Shown: positions 1 through 9,824 of the stretch, piece after piece | Layout: the number at the start of each line of letters is the position of its first letter | How positions within the stretch are numbered: position 1 is the stretch's first letter | Assembly (NCBI RefSeq): GCF_013106755.1 | Contig: NZ_WHPF01000003.1 | Location: forward strand, 124,001 to 188,000 | Length of the DNA: 64,000 nt | DNA from: Limnovirga soli | GTDB taxonomy: Bacteria; Bacteroidota; Bacteroidia; Chitinophagales; Chitinophagaceae | Reading direction: 5' to 3' | The notes under the pieces: generated by a model | The model's database searches: none | The model's input: the letters and a program-made list of their open reading frames with translations, nothing else | Told to the model about the DNA's origin: nothing | Translations under genes and position numbers: made by a program

Positions 1-2492
1 TCATCCAAATCTTTAGTGGCTTCTTCAGAAACGTTTGGAATATCAGGAGTAAGTTCTTCTTCACCCAATTTGGTATCGCGAACCTCTAATTCATATTCAT
101 CAATATGTATTGAGGTAAATAAATCTTCACGAACAACTTTTTCGCTAATTACAATCGCATCCTCAAAGTTGTATCCTTTCCAAGGCATAAATGCTACCTG
201 CAGGTTACGGCCCAATGCCAGTTCACCGTCTTTTGTAGCATATCCTTCAGTAAGGAAATCGCCTTCCTGTACTTTCTGTCCTTTTTTAACAGCCGGACGA
301 AGAATAATACAGGTTGATTGGTTCGTTTTAATAAACTTGGTTAACCTGTAAATAATCAGGTCCTCTTCAAAGCTGATCAAACGGTCAACATCATTTCTTT
401 TATAACGAACATGAATTTCTTTAGAATCTACATATTCAACTACCCCATCACCCTCTGCGTGAATTTGAATACGGGCATCTCTGGCAGCTTTGCCTTCAAG
501 ACCGGTACCTACAACAGGAGCTTCAGGGCGAATTAATGGAACAGCCTGACGTTGCATGTTTGATCCCATCAATGCACGGTTCGCATCATCATGCTCAAGG
601 AAAGGAATCAATGAAGCACTCAAACCAACAATCTGGTTTGGCGCCACGTCCATGTATTCTACTTCACCTTTTTCTAATATCGGGAAATCACCTGTTTGGC
701 GACTCACAATTCTGTCATCTACGAAGTTCCCGTCGCTGTCAACTTTTGAATTTGACTGTGCAATTTTGGCCGGGTCCTCTTCCTCTGCACTTAAATAAGT
801 AAGTGCATTCATGTTCACTTTAGCCTCTTTTACTTTATGATAAGGTGTTTCAATAAAACCCATATCATTAATCTTTGCGTGAACGCAAAGTGTCGAAATC
901 AATCCAATGTTTGGACCTTCAGGCGTTTCAATAGTACAAAGTCTGCCGTAGTGAGAATAGTGTACGTCACGAACCTCAAAACCGGCTCTTTCCCTGCTCA
1001 AACCTCCGGGTCCTAATGCAGAAATACGGCGTTTATGCGTAATTTCAGAAAGCGGATTCGTTTGATCTAAGAACTGAGATAACTGAGATGTACCAAAGAA
1101 AGAGTTGATAACCGAGGAAAGTGTTCTTGCATTAATCAAATCAACGGGAGTAAATACCTCATTATCACGTACGTTCATTCTTTCACGAATAGTTCTGGCC
1201 ATACGTGCCAAACCAACACCAAATTGAGCGTAAAGTTGTTCACCAACAGTACGTACACGGCGATTACTCAGGTGATCAATATCATCAATCTCTGCCTTAC
1301 CATTGGTTAAACGTACCAGATATTTGATGATTTCAATAATATCTTCTTTAGTAAGAACCTTATTGGTAAGTTTTTGAGTAACACCCAGTTTACGGTTAAT
1401 CTTATAACGACCAACTTCACCAAGATCATAACGCTTGTCGCTAAAGAATAATTTATCGATAATACCACGGGCAGTTTCATTATCAGGGGCATCTGCACCT
1501 CTTAACTGGCGGTAAATATGCTGTACAGCTTCTAATTCACTGTTTGAAGTATCTTTATTTAAGGTGTTGTATATAATGGCATAATCACCACCTACATCTT
1601 CCCTTTGTACAAAAATACTTTTAACATCCAGGTCTGCAATTGTTTCAATAGCGTCTTCATCAAGCACCGTATCACGCTCCATCACAATTTCGTTACGCTC
1701 AATGGAAACCACCTCTCCGGTGTCCTCATCCACAAAATCTTCTACCCAGGTTCTTAATACACGGGCAGCAAGTTTTTTATTCAGATGATGTTTAAGTGTT
1801 TTCTTATCAGCAGCCACTTCATCAGCCATTCCAAAAAGTTCCAATATATCTTTATCCGTTTCAAATCCAATGGAACGTAATAAAGTAGTTACAGGGAATT
1901 TTTTCTTACGGTCAATGTAAGCATACATCACATTATTAATGTCTGTTGCAAATTCCATCCAGGCACCTTTAAACGGAATTACCCTTGCAGAGTAAATCTT
2001 GGTTCCATTAGGGTGTACAGACTGACCAAAGAATACACCTGGTGAACGATGTAATTGAGATACTACTACACGCTCTGCCCCATTAATTACAAAAGTACCA
2101 CGGGGAGTCATGTATGGGATATTGCCCAAAAATACATCCTGAACAATTGTCTGGAAATCAACGTGCTCCTCATCATTACAACTTAAACGTAATTTTGCTT
2201 TCAAGGGAACAGCATACGTTAAGCCACGTTCCATACATTCTTCAATGGTATAACGGGGGGGATCAATAAAATAATCCAAAAACTCCAGCACGAAAATGTT
2301 ACGGGTATCCGTGATAGGAAAATTTTCCTTGAACACCTTAAACAATCCCTCGTTATTACGCTTATCAGGGGTGGTTTCTAACTGGAAAAAATCTCTGAAT
2401 GATTCTAACTGAATGTCTAACAGATCAGGAGTTTCAGCAAGGTATCGGGTTTTACCGAAACTTATCCTGCCTTGAATTGTAGTTGATGACAT
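1..2492 (-). CDS. rpoB: DNA-directed RNA polymerase subunit beta (3' end outside window)
   Basis: Catalytic beta subunit of RNA polymerase. Read from 2492 on the minus strand, the protein begins [17 protein letters not shown] and continues [17 protein letters not shown], the usual N-terminus of Bacteroidota RpoB. The frame stays open to base 1, giving about 830 codons of a protein normally near 1270. The ATG complement is at 2490-2492. The stop codon and presumably rpoC lie left of the window. The usual upstream partner rplL is 1.2 kb away, separated by a plus-strand gene and a terminator, so transcription probably starts at the promoter at 2626-2657. No frameshift was noticed. Confidence 0.97.
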   Translation of the reverse strand, partial: MSSTTIQGRISFGKTRYLAETPDLLDIQLESFRDFFQLETTPDKRNNEGLFKVFKENFPITDTRNIFVLEFLDYFIDPPRYTIEECMERGLTYAVPLKAKLRLSCNDEEHVDFQTIVQDVFLGNIPYMTPRGTFVINGAERVVVSQLHRSPGVFFGQSVHPNGTKIYSARVIPFKGAWMEFATDINNVMYAYIDRKKKFPVTTLLRSIGFETDKDILELFGMADEVAADKKTLKHHLNKKLAARVLRTWVEDFVDEDTGEVVSIERNEIVMERDTVLDEDAIETIADLDVKSIFVQREDVGGDYAIIYNTLNKDTSNSELEAVQHIYRQLRGADAPDNETARGIIDKLFFSDKRYDLGEVGRYKINRKLGVTQKLTNKVLTKEDIIEIIKYLVRLTNGKAEIDDIDHLSNRRVRTVGEQLYAQFGVGLARMARTIRERMNVRDNEVFTPVDLINARTLSSVINSFFGTSQLSQFLDQTNPLSEITHKRRISALGPGGLSRERAGFEVRDVHYSHYGRLCTIETPEGPNIGLISTLCVHAKINDMGFIETPYHKVKEAKVNMNALTYLSAEEEDPAKIAQSNSKVDSDGNFVDDRIVSRQTGDFPILEKGEVEYMDVAPNQIVGLSASLIPFLEHDDANRALMGSNMQRQAVPLIRPEAPVVGTGLEGKAARDARIQIHAEGDGVVEYVDSKEIHVRYKRNDVDRLISFEEDLIIYRLTKFIKTNQSTCIILRPAVKKGQKVQEGDFLTEGYATKDGELALGRNLQVAFMPWKGYNFEDAIVISEKVVREDLFTSIHIDEYELEVRDTKLGEEELTPDIPNVSEEATKDLD

Positions 2493-2625
2493 ATCTGTAT
2501 TTAACCGGTTTTACTGATCTAATGTGTTAAGTAGGTTATACTCAACTTATTGATAATTATCTAATTGCGATTTTTTTGCCCTTATGCTATCTGTATTAAT
2601 ACAAATAGGACAAAATTAAGGAGTG

Positions 2626-2657
2626 CGAAGGTAATAATTGTAGTTGAAAAGTGCAAA
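2626..2657 (-). promoter_or_regulatory. Bacteroidota-type promoter for rpoB
   Basis: On the minus strand TTTG is followed by 20 bases and then TACCTTCG, close to the family consensus TTG-N17-23-TAnnTTTG. It lies about 135 bp before the rpoB start and fits separate transcription of rpoB. Assigned by pattern only. Confidence 0.5.
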
Positions 2658-2750
2658 CATATTTTGTGCCAAATGTTAATGGCAGGCGAATTTTATTGCC
2701 TATTTAAACTTTGGTTTCCCGCTGGTATCATATTTGCAAAATATAGGGTT

Positions 2751-3440
2751 ATGAAGAAACATCTTTTGGCATTTCTACTGTTGTTTTTATTAATTGGTTC
2801 AGCAGCAGAGGCACAGTACTATGTAGTTAGACCCCCAAGGGCAAGGGTACGTGTTAGTCCGGGTTACCGACGACCACCAATGCGGCAGGCCCCTGCTCAA
2901 CAAAAGAAAAAACAATCCAACTTCGAACCAACGCTCAATTTTAGCGCAGGTTATGGCTATCCCAATCTTGATAAAGACCAGTTTGCTGATTTTTTTAACC
3001 GATATCAGGGTACGGTTTCACAAACAGGGCCTATAAATGCAGCTATCGATTATCGTTTTAGTAAAAATATGAGTATTGGCATTGCCGGTACTTATGGCAA
3101 AGTTTCGGTACCTTATTATAGTTTTCAAACCGGTTCCGATATACCCGATTTTACCGGTACACTAAAAAATTACAGTATAATGCTTAATATTTTAAGTTAT
3201 ATACCAGCGAATAACCAGCATTTCGAACCATATTTGCGTACAGCAATAGGTTTAAATATTTGGGATCAGCAATATCTTGATGCAGGTGGCGCTACGGCAG
3301 CTGTTGCATCAGAACCCTCTCAGTTTGCCTATCAGGTGGCATTGGGTACCGATATTCAGTTATCTAAACGCTCGGCATTTTTTGTAGAAGCAGGTTACGG
3401 AAAGTATATAGTAAACGGTGGTTTAAAACTTAAATTTTAA
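2751..3440 (+). CDS. Secreted outer-membrane beta-barrel-like protein
   Basis: A 229-residue exported protein of unknown function. The start was placed at 2751 because MKKHLLAFLLLFLLIGS followed by AAEAQ is a clear signal peptide; the frame upstream is open but not signal-like. A basic, proline-rich linker (VVRPPRARVRV... to about residue 65) precedes a region with alternating aromatic and hydrophobic residues and repeated glycines (FSAGYGYP, IGIAGTYGK, YQVALGTDIQL, FFVEAGYGKY), typical of a small outer-membrane beta-barrel ending in LKLKF. It is odd in position: it sits on the opposite strand inside the rplKAJL-rpoBC cluster, divergent from rpoB and convergent with rplL. Exact family not recognised. 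Confidence 0.8.
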   Translation: MKKHLLAFLLLFLLIGSAAEAQYYVVRPPRARVRVSPGYRRPPMRQAPAQQKKKQSNFEPTLNFSAGYGYPNLDKDQFADFFNRYQGTVSQTGPINAAIDYRFSKNMSIGIAGTYGKVSVPYYSFQTGSDIPDFTGTLKNYSIMLNILSYIPANNQHFEPYLRTAIGLNIWDQQYLDAGGATAAVASEPSQFAYQVALGTDIQLSKRSAFFVEAGYGKYIVNGGLKLKF

Positions 3441-3608
3441 CCAGTGTTATTTTCAAGGTTGCATTTTATGTTACCAGCTAAAGGTATGGCTATTTAGCCC
3501 GGTTGTGTCACTCACTTGTACTGTATAACTGTAAGCAGCTTTTCAAGTATACTTTAGTTAATTAATATTTATTGTGGCTGACTTTTGTAGTTGAATAGCA
3601 TTGTTGCA

Positions 3609-3628
3609 GTACAAGTGTGCGACGCAAG
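3609..3628 (-). repeat. Interspersed type I core repeat
   Basis: Minus-orientation core GTACAAGTGTGCGACGCAAG in the gap between the barrel protein gene and rplL. This is the leftmost copy in the window. Confidence 0.85.
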
Positions 3629-3660
3629 AATGCTTAATAGATGTACGCTAAGTTTGGCAC

Positions 3661-3700
3661 AAAATAAAAGCCCGATACAATTGTACCGGGCTTTTATTTT
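3661..3700. terminator. Bidirectional intrinsic terminator after rplL
   Basis: Near-perfect hairpin: AAAATAAAAGCCCGGT-type arms around ACAATTGT, with a T-run on one side and an A-run on the other. It can end transcription of the plus-strand barrel gene and of minus-strand rplL, which argues against readthrough from rplL into rpoB. Confidence 0.85.
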
Positions 3701-3717
3701 ACAGTAGATTATATTAA

Positions 3718-4092
3718 TTATTTCATTTCTACTTCGGCACCAGCTTCTTTTAATTTAGCAAGAATTTCTTCAGCTTCAGCTTTTGCAATTCCTTCTTTAA
3801 CTGGTTTTGGAGCACCATCAACTAGGTCTTTAGCTTCTTTCAAACCTAAACCAGTTAATTCTTTAACGATTTTAACTACGTTTAATTTGCTTGGACCTGC
3901 GTTAACCAATATAACATCAAATGCAGTTTTTTCTTCTACAACTGCTGCACCACCACCATCAGCTGCTGCTGCAACTACAGTTGCTGCTGCTGGTTCAATA
4001 CCGTATTCAGATTTCATGAAATCTGCTAATTCCTGTACTTCTTTTACTGTTAAGCTTACTAATTGTTCAGCTAATACTTTTACGTCTGCCAT
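3718..4092 (-). CDS. rplL: 50S ribosomal protein L7/L12
   Basis: Stalk protein of the large ribosomal subunit that recruits translation GTPases. At 124 residues it has the family length: an N-terminal dimerisation helix region ([19 protein letters not shown]), an alanine- and glycine-rich hinge at about 35-52, and the C-terminal domain with [16 protein letters not shown] and [21 protein letters not shown]. It follows rplJ by 116 bp. A strong terminator lies just downstream, so it is the last gene of this transcription unit. Confidence 0.98.
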   Translation of the reverse strand: MADVKVLAEQLVSLTVKEVQELADFMKSEYGIEPAAATVVAAAADGGGAAVVEEKTAFDVILVNAGPSKLNVVKIVKELTGLGLKEAKDLVDGAPKPVKEGIAKAEAEEILAKLKEAGAEVEMK

Positions 4093-4208
4093 TTTGATTA
4101 AATTTTTACCGCCTTCATAGCATTATTTGCGCTCCGGCGGTGGTTTAAAAAAATTTGCCTTTATTTACCCTCGGGCCTGGGATATGTTAAGTTGTATAAC
4201 TTAATAAA

Positions 4209-4727
4209 TTATTCAGCTGGAGTAGTGGCTTCAGCCTGTTTTTCGTGGTGGTGCAATAAAGCAGCCAATACACGTTTTGCAGGTGATTGCAATAATCCAA
4301 TAACTTCTCCAATCAATTCATTCTTAGTTTTGATTTGGGTAAGTGATTTCAGGTTATTATCGCCTGTGTAAACATCTCCGTTAATAAAAGCTGCTTTTAA
4401 TTCTGGCTTTTCTCCGTTTAATGATTTACGGAAAGAAGTAAGAATCATTGCTGGCTCTTTTGGATTATCAGAAAACAATAATGCAGTTACATTATTTAAT
4501 GAATCGTATACACCGCTGTATTTTTCAGCATCGATAGATTCCAGTGCTTTACGAATTAAAGTGTTTTTGGCCACTTTCATTTCTACTTCTTTATCGAAGC
4601 AGGCACGGCGTAATTTACCAATCTGGGCAACTGTTAAAGATTCAGTATTGGTAACATAGAAATTTGAGTATTGTGAGAATTTCCCTTTGAGAACTTCTAT
4701 TACTTCGTTTTTTTGTTCTTTGGTCAT
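4209..4727 (-). CDS. rplJ: 50S ribosomal protein L10
   Basis: Base of the ribosomal stalk that binds L7/L12 dimers. The 172 residues start MTKEQKNEVIEVLKGKFSQY and keep the L10 pattern (VAKNTLIRKAL, then LKSLTQIKTKNELIGEVIGLLQSPAKRVLAAL). The C-terminus is the helical L12-binding region. It sits between rplA (37 bp upstream) and rplL (116 bp downstream). In many bacteria this unit is controlled by L10-L12 binding to its own leader; no such leader was identified here. Confidence 0.98.
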   Translation of the reverse strand: MTKEQKNEVIEVLKGKFSQYSNFYVTNTESLTVAQIGKLRRACFDKEVEMKVAKNTLIRKALESIDAEKYSGVYDSLNNVTALLFSDNPKEPAMILTSFRKSLNGEKPELKAAFINGDVYTGDNNLKSLTQIKTKNELIGEVIGLLQSPAKRVLAALLHHHEKQAEATTPAE

Positions 4728-4764
4728 GACATTACTTTTTATTAACCGGTAGCAAACCTGTTAA

Positions 4765-5460
4765 TTAGTTAATTAATGATTTTGTTTCAATTACAATACC
4801 AGGACTCATTGTGCTGGCCATACTAACACCTTTCAAATAAGTACCTTTAGCTGCTGATGGTTTTAACTTAAGTAAGGCATTAATAAGTTCGTGGCTGTTC
4901 TCAGCAATTTTTTCTGGTGAGAAAGATACACGACCGATAGAAGCATGAACAATACCAGTTTTGTCAACTTTAAAAGCAATTTTACCACCTTTAACCTCAT
5001 TAACAGCCTCTGCTACATTATTTGTAACTGTACCTGTTTTTGGGTTTGGCATTAAGTTTCTTGGACCAAGAATTTTACCCAGTTTACCAATTTTAGGCAT
5101 TACAGAAGGAGTTGCAACAATTACATCAACATCAGTCCAGCCACCTTCAATTTTGGCAATAAATTCATCCAGACCTATATAATCAGCACCTGCAGCTTTG
5201 GCATCGGCTTCTTTATCTGGTGTACAAAGTACAAGTACACGTTTTGTTTTACCAGTACCATGAGGTAGGGTAACAGTACCACGAACCTGTTGATCTGCTT
5301 TTTTAGGATCTACACCCAAACGGATATGAAGATCTACAGATGCATCAAATTTGGTAGTATTAATATCTTTAACAAGGTTTGACGCTTCTTTTAAAGTATA
5401 AATTTTGTTTTTATCTATTTTAGCGTCAGCTATTTTTCTTTTTTTGGTAAGTTTTGACAT
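4765..5460 (-). CDS. rplA: 50S ribosomal protein L1
   Basis: L1-stalk protein of the large subunit, also a translational repressor of rplK-rplA in many bacteria. The 231 residues are family length. Motifs include [20 protein letters not shown] and [17 protein letters not shown], the classic L1 signature. It starts 24 bp after the rplK stop, so the two are co-transcribed. Confidence 0.98.
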   Translation of the reverse strand: MSKLTKKRKIADAKIDKNKIYTLKEASNLVKDINTTKFDASVDLHIRLGVDPKKADQQVRGTVTLPHGTGKTKRVLVLCTPDKEADAKAAGADYIGLDEFIAKIEGGWTDVDVIVATPSVMPKIGKLGKILGPRNLMPNPKTGTVTNNVAEAVNEVKGGKIAFKVDKTGIVHASIGRVSFSPEKIAENSHELINALLKLKPSAAKGTYLKGVSMASTMSPGIVIETKSLIN

Positions 5461-5484
5461 TGCAAAAATGTTTTAAGGAGTTAA

Positions 5485-5928
5485 TTAATTTTCCCATGGA
5501 GCTTTACCTTCAACAGTAATACCTATACTGCGGGCAGTACCGGCAACCATTTTCATAGCACTTTCCAATGTAAAGCAGTTTAGATCAGGCATTTTGTCTT
5601 TTGCAATTTCTTCAATGCTAGACCAGGATACCTTACCTACTTTTGCACGATTACTTTCCTTAGAACCTTTTTGAATTTTTGCTGCTTCCATTATTTGAAC
5701 AGCGGCAGGTGCGGTTTTAATTACAAATTCGAATGATTTGTCGGAGTAAACTGTGATTAAAACAGGAACAACTTTTCCCATTTTATCCTGAGTTCTTGCA
5801 TTAAACTGTTTGCAAAACTCCATAATGTTCACACCTTTACTACCCAAGGCTGGGCCAACCGGAGGTGCAGGATTGGCTTGACCGCCTTTTACCTGCAGCT
5901 TTACGAAACCTGAGATTTCTTTAGCCAT
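5485..5928 (-). CDS. rplK: 50S ribosomal protein L11
   Basis: Ribosomal protein of the GTPase-associated centre. The 147 residues carry [21 protein letters not shown], the L11 signature, and end in the rRNA-binding domain (TFVIKT-like block, then [20 protein letters not shown]). It is first in the unit rplK-rplA-rplJ-rplL. The genes that often precede it (nusG, secE) are absent: a plus-strand gene starts 225 bp away. The 5' leader contains a CCTGTTTTAACAGG palindrome at 5983-5996 that could fold. Confidence 0.98.
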   Translation of the reverse strand: MAKEISGFVKLQVKGGQANPAPPVGPALGSKGVNIMEFCKQFNARTQDKMGKVVPVLITVYSDKSFEFVIKTAPAAVQIMEAAKIQKGSKESNRAKVGKVSWSSIEEIAKDKMPDLNCFTLESAMKMVAGTARSIGITVEGKAPWEN

Positions 5929-6025
5929 TGTATTATATTTTATTGGTGATAGCGTTCTGTTTTACCAGAACTCCCAAATGCATCCTGTTTTAACAGGAAT
6001 ATTATCAAAAGAACTTTTGGGGTTG

Positions 6026-6033
6026 CAAAAGTA
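6026..6033 (-). promoter_or_regulatory. -7 element of rplK promoter
   Basis: On the minus strand TACTTTTG exactly fits TAnnTTTG, about 100 bp before rplK. A matching TTG at the usual distance is not clear, although several T-runs are present upstream. Confidence 0.45.
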
Positions 6034-6152
6034 GTAAAATATTTCAAAAAAAATCTTTCTTTTTAAGTTTCCTGAAATCCCCCCTGTTTTTACCGGTATA
6101 TTTTACTATATCATATAAAAGAAGGAAATTTCATAACCAAAACTGCCTTTAT

Positions 6153-7391
6153 ATGAAAAAATTACTAATACTGCTTTTTCTGATTGCTACTTGTTTTAAT
6201 GGCTTTAGCCAGGATTCTGCAAAGATTGCCAACCTGCAGCTTAAAATTGATTCCCTTGTTCAGCGGCTTAACGAAAAAAACTATACAAGGGTACCCAATA
6301 GCCAGTTTGATAAAGAACTTAATACAAAAGTACGCGACGAGGTAAATAATTGGTTTTCGGGTAATTTATTATTAGGGGGCGGTATTTTGGCCGCCCTGGT
6401 TACCGTGGTACTCACATTTGGGAAAAAATACATTACCAAGGAGTTAAATGCCCAGTTACAAGGCTATGTAAATGATAAAACCCAGGATTTTATCAACCGC
6501 TTTAACGAACATAAAAACGCAGTACGCGATGATTTTAAAGAGTTGAAACAAACCATGTACCTTAAAATCGAAGAGGCTCAGGCTGATATGAAAAAATACC
6601 GGGAAGGATCTGTTGAGCTTTTTGATAAATATAAAACAGATACAGCCGAATCATTTGAAGCCTTTGTGGATGATAAATTGGCCAAAACAGAACAAAAAAT
6701 TGAAGGTTTGCAAAACGAACTTAACGAAACTGTGGCGCCCTTATTTAACCAGTCGGTTGATATGATTTTGCAAAAAGCAAATACCAAAAGTCCTAAAAAC
6801 GAGAAAGACGAGAATTTGGTAAAATACCTGGAAAAGCTATTTAAAAAAGGAAAACTACCCAGTGAAAAAAGTGCTTCCGAAGCCATTGACGCTATTATTA
6901 AATACTATTATTATCAGTTAAATACTGATAAAATGACCCAGCTTATTAACGAATATGGCGAAACCTACAGTTTAACTGATACCACCTACGCCAATGCAGG
7001 ACTGGCATTCCTTGATAAATATGAATCTAAAAACCAACCTGAATTCAGGGATACCTGTCTTAAATATTGTGATGAAGCCATTAAAAAATCTTTCGACTAT
7101 GGTATTGTGTATACTGTAAAATTATTTGTATATGCCATAGATTATATAAGGGCCTATGCAGATGAAGACAAAGCTGTAGCGCTTAAAAACATTCAGCAAC
7201 TATTTCATACTGTTAAGTTTATAAAATCAGATTATATCGCCAAAGAAATGATAGATCGCTTTGAAATTTCAAAAAATTCTTACTTACAACAGGCCGCCCT
7301 ATTTATAGAAACCCATTTCTCTAATGAGTTGCAACTGCTTAGGGAAAGGGCAAATCCAACAAAACAACCAGAGGTGCCACCACAGGCATAA
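6153..7391 (+). CDS. Exported membrane-anchored coiled-coil protein
   Basis: Not recognised as a named family. The 412 residues begin with a signal peptide (MKKLLILLFLIATCFNGFSQ). A short heptad-like helix follows (AKIANLQLKIDSLVQRLNEKN), then a hydrophobic segment at about 74-92 (LLLGGGILAALVTVVLTFG) that should cross the inner membrane. Next comes a long charged helix rich in K, E and Q up to about 205, predicted coiled coil by eye. The C-terminal half is helical with repeated Y and F, similar in texture to tetratricopeptide-like repeats. It stands alone; rplK is divergent on its left. The ATG at 6153 gives the signal peptide directly. Confidence 0.8.
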   Translation: MKKLLILLFLIATCFNGFSQDSAKIANLQLKIDSLVQRLNEKNYTRVPNSQFDKELNTKVRDEVNNWFSGNLLLGGGILAALVTVVLTFGKKYITKELNAQLQGYVNDKTQDFINRFNEHKNAVRDDFKELKQTMYLKIEEAQADMKKYREGSVELFDKYKTDTAESFEAFVDDKLAKTEQKIEGLQNELNETVAPLFNQSVDMILQKANTKSPKNEKDENLVKYLEKLFKKGKLPSEKSASEAIDAIIKYYYYQLNTDKMTQLINEYGETYSLTDTTYANAGLAFLDKYESKNQPEFRDTCLKYCDEAIKKSFDYGIVYTVKLFVYAIDYIRAYADEDKAVALKNIQQLFHTVKFIKSDYIAKEMIDRFEISKNSYLQQAALFIETHFSNELQLLRERANPTKQPEVPPQA

Positions 7392-7449
7392 AGACTACAA
7401 TATCTACAGCCGTATAATTAGCCCGGCAATATATCCAGTGGCAGCTTTA

Positions 7450-7469
7450 CTTGCGTCGCACTCTTGTAC
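7450..7469 (+). repeat. Interspersed type I core repeat
   Basis: Core CTTGCGTCGCACTCTTGTAC preceded by TAGCCCGGC about 30 bp upstream and GGCAGCTTTA directly before it, the typical flank. It lies between convergent genes. Confidence 0.88.
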
Positions 7470-7521
7470 GGCAACAAGCAATGCAACAAATGTGAAAAAT
7501 AGTAAACAATTGCAATTAGGT

Positions 7522-7562
7522 GCATAAAAAAAACCTGCTTTGTAAAGCAGGTTTTTTTATGC
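7522..7562. terminator. Bidirectional terminator between convergent genes
   Basis: Symmetric hairpin AAAACCTGCTT-TGTA-AAGCAGGTTTT with A- and T-runs outside. It serves the plus-strand coiled-coil gene and minus-strand etfA. Confidence 0.9.
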
Positions 7563-7575
7563 ATCGCAGTGCTAA

Positions 7576-8538
7576 TTAGGCATTGTGCATTTTTTTAATT
7601 TCTTCGGTAAGTTTTGGTACAATCTCAAAAGCATCACCTACAATACCATAGTCAGCTGCTTTAAAAAACGGTGCCTCGGCATCTTTATTTATAACTACAA
7701 TAGTTTTACTGCGGTTTACTCCGGCTAAATGCTGAATAGCACCAGATATACCAATGGCAATATATAGATTGGGTGCAATTTGCACACCTGTTTGCCCAAC
7801 ATGTTCATGATGCGGTCTCCAATGGCTATCTGCAACAGGGCGGCTACAAGCGGTAGCTGCATGCAGGGTTTTAGCCAGTTCTTCAACCATTCCCCAGTTT
7901 TCGGGTCCTTTTAAACCACGGCCCGCACTTACCACAATATCTGCCTCGGTAAGGGGAACATCACCACTTACTTTATCAACAGCAGTAATTTTAATGGATG
8001 CTGGCAGCGGGGTTAAATTTAATTCCTGTACGGTTGCAATACCCTGGCCTACTGTTACTTTATAACTATTTGGGCTTAATGAAATTACTTTTATGGCCGT
8101 ATTAATATTTACATTGGCAAATGCTTTGCCGCTAAATACCGCTTTTTTTACTACAAAACCATTGCTGGTATCGGGTAAGGCAATAGCGCCTGCAACCAAT
8201 CCTGCTTTTAAAGCAGCCGAAATACCCGGCGCCAGGGCTTTTCCAGTTTGGTTATGTGCTAATACTATAATAGTTGCGCCGGTTGCATTTACCGCTTCAG
8301 TAATTGCTTTTAGATATACCTGCACATCTAACTGGTTAAACGCGGTGTTGCCAGCCTGATGTACTTTGGTAACCCCATATTTTCCCAATGTGGCCAAATC
8401 GTCTGTTACTGTGCCTAGCAGCAGCGCTTCTGCTGCCATGCCATTTTGTTGGGCAATATCTGCACCATAAGTAAGTGCTTCAAAACTTGCTTTTTTTATA
8501 TGGCCATCTGCATGATCGATTAGAATTAGAACTGACAT
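7576..8538 (-). CDS. etfA: Electron transfer flavoprotein alpha subunit
   Basis: FAD-binding subunit of the ETF heterodimer, which takes electrons from acyl-CoA and related dehydrogenases and passes them to ETF-quinone oxidoreductase. The 320 residues match family length. The N-terminal domain starts MSVLILIDHADGHIKK. The C-terminal FAD domain shows SAGRGLKGPENW, ATACSRPVAD, HVGQTGVQIAPNLYIAIGIS and GAIQHLAG, the ETF-alpha signature region. It follows etfB by 152 bp, a gap that holds one interspersed repeat. Confidence 0.97.
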   Translation of the reverse strand: MSVLILIDHADGHIKKASFEALTYGADIAQQNGMAAEALLLGTVTDDLATLGKYGVTKVHQAGNTAFNQLDVQVYLKAITEAVNATGATIIVLAHNQTGKALAPGISAALKAGLVAGAIALPDTSNGFVVKKAVFSGKAFANVNINTAIKVISLSPNSYKVTVGQGIATVQELNLTPLPASIKITAVDKVSGDVPLTEADIVVSAGRGLKGPENWGMVEELAKTLHAATACSRPVADSHWRPHHEHVGQTGVQIAPNLYIAIGISGAIQHLAGVNRSKTIVVINKDAEAPFFKAADYGIVGDAFEIVPKLTEEIKKMHNA

Positions 8539-8611
8539 ATGAATTTTTTATGTTGTAGGAATGGTGTTATTTTTTATTGCCTTTGTATTTTTTGTTGCCT
8601 ATGGTTATGTT

Positions 8612-8631
8612 GTACAAGTGTGCGACGCAAG
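8612..8631 (-). repeat. Interspersed type I core repeat
   Basis: Core GTACAAGTGTGCGACGCAAG followed by TAAAGCC and, about 25 bp later, GCCTGGCC. Unusually it lies inside an apparent operon, between etfB and etfA. Confidence 0.88.
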
Positions 8632-8690
8632 TAAAGCCAAATAGTAATTTGTTTGCCTGGCCACTTATATTCAGTTACCCATAGAACGGG

Positions 8691-9434
8691 TTATATGGCT
8701 TTTGCTTCTTCGTGCAGCAGCCTTACCAATTCTGCCACATTATCTGCCGCAACCAGTTTTACACCTGCTTTTGCAACAGGCAATTCAAAACTAACTATGC
8801 TGGTGAGTGCTTCGGCTGCAACCGGCTCTACCACTTTTAATGGTTTGGTGCGGGCTGCCATAATACCACGCATATTTGGAATTCGCTGTTCGGCCATTCC
8901 TTTTTGGCAACTTATTACAGCAGGCAATGATAGCTCGCAGGTTTCTTCGCCACCTTCAATTTCGCGGATGATAGTGGCGGTATTTTCATTAAGCGCAAAT
9001 GAAGCTGCCAACGAAATATATGGTTTATTTACCAGCGCTGCTACCATACCACCTATAGAGGAACCATTATAATCGATAGTTTCTTTACCGGTAAAAATAA
9101 TATCGTAGTTGCCGGCCTGGGCAATGGCTGCAATTTGAGAGGCAATAAAATAGCTGTCTGTGCTGTCGCTATTGATTCGAATGGCCTCATCCCCACCTAA
9201 AGCAAGCGCTTTACGAATGATCGGCTCACAATCTGCACTACCAACGGTAATAAGATGTATGGTGGCGGCAGGATCTTTTTCTTTTAATTCTATTGCTTTT
9301 ACAAGGGCATACCATTCGTCGTAAGGATTTATTATCCATTGAACGCCGGTTTCATCAAATTTGGTGTTGCCGTCTTTAAATACAATTTTAGAGGTAGTAT
9401 CTGGTGTTTTGCTGATGCATACTAGTATTCTCAT
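8691..9434 (-). CDS. etfB: Electron transfer flavoprotein beta subunit
   Basis: AMP-binding partner of EtfA. The 247 residues begin MRILVCISKTPDTTSKIVF and contain the ETF-beta motifs NPYDEWYALVKAIELKE, GGDEAIRI, GKETIDYNGSSIGGMVAA and PAVISCQKGMAEQRIPNMRG. It is the first gene of the etfB-etfA unit, with a good promoter about 55 bp upstream. Confidence 0.97.
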   Translation of the reverse strand: MRILVCISKTPDTTSKIVFKDGNTKFDETGVQWIINPYDEWYALVKAIELKEKDPAATIHLITVGSADCEPIIRKALALGGDEAIRINSDSTDSYFIASQIAAIAQAGNYDIIFTGKETIDYNGSSIGGMVAALVNKPYISLAASFALNENTATIIREIEGGEETCELSLPAVISCQKGMAEQRIPNMRGIMAARTKPLKVVEPVAAEALTSIVSFELPVAKAGVKLVAADNVAELVRLLHEEAKAI

Positions 9435-9488
9435 GACAAGTAATTTGGAAATTGAGAAGTGTTTAATAGTTGTTTATGCAACTAATTG

Positions 9489-9520
9489 CAAATATAATAT
9501 GTAAAATGCTGTGGCAAAAA
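9489..9520 (-). promoter_or_regulatory. Promoter of etfB-etfA
   Basis: On the minus strand TTTTTG, 18 bases, then TATATTTG: the best match in the window to the Bacteroidota primary-sigma promoter. The distance to the etfB ATG is about 55 bp. Confidence 0.65.
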
Positions 9521-9824
9521 CATTGAAGTGAAATAATTGATAATTTTTGTTGGACTTAGTCCACCTGCTATTTTTAATACTTTTATATTAATTGCCTTAT
9601 ACCAAACCCCAGATGAAAATAATGTTAGCTAGATTACTCGTTCTTATATAATTCAATTTTACATGTATTGTCAGGTTAACCACTCTTTTTACCTGTTTAA
9701 CGCCTAATTATTTGTTTAATGGTGTTGTGGTATCTTTTTTGCCTTACTGTAATAGCCTTTAAAAAATTAAAGTGGTTTAAACATTTCTTAAAATTATTAG
9801 TCAACCCTTCAATATATTGCAAAA
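9521..9824. other. Intergenic region with one palindrome
   Basis: AT-rich spacer between divergent etfB and the esterase gene. TGGACTTAGTCCA at 9551-9563 is a 13-bp near-perfect palindrome about 30 bp upstream of the etfB promoter and could be an operator. Nothing else was seen. Confidence 0.3.

Noticed and set aside
2565-2750. Longer N-terminus for the barrel protein
   Set aside because: The extra 62 codons (beginning MRFFCPYAICINTN) would bury the signal peptide and overlap the rpoB promoter.
7392-7527. Short reading frame continuing past the coiled-coil gene
   Set aside because: It crosses an interspersed repeat and ends in the terminator; no coding character.
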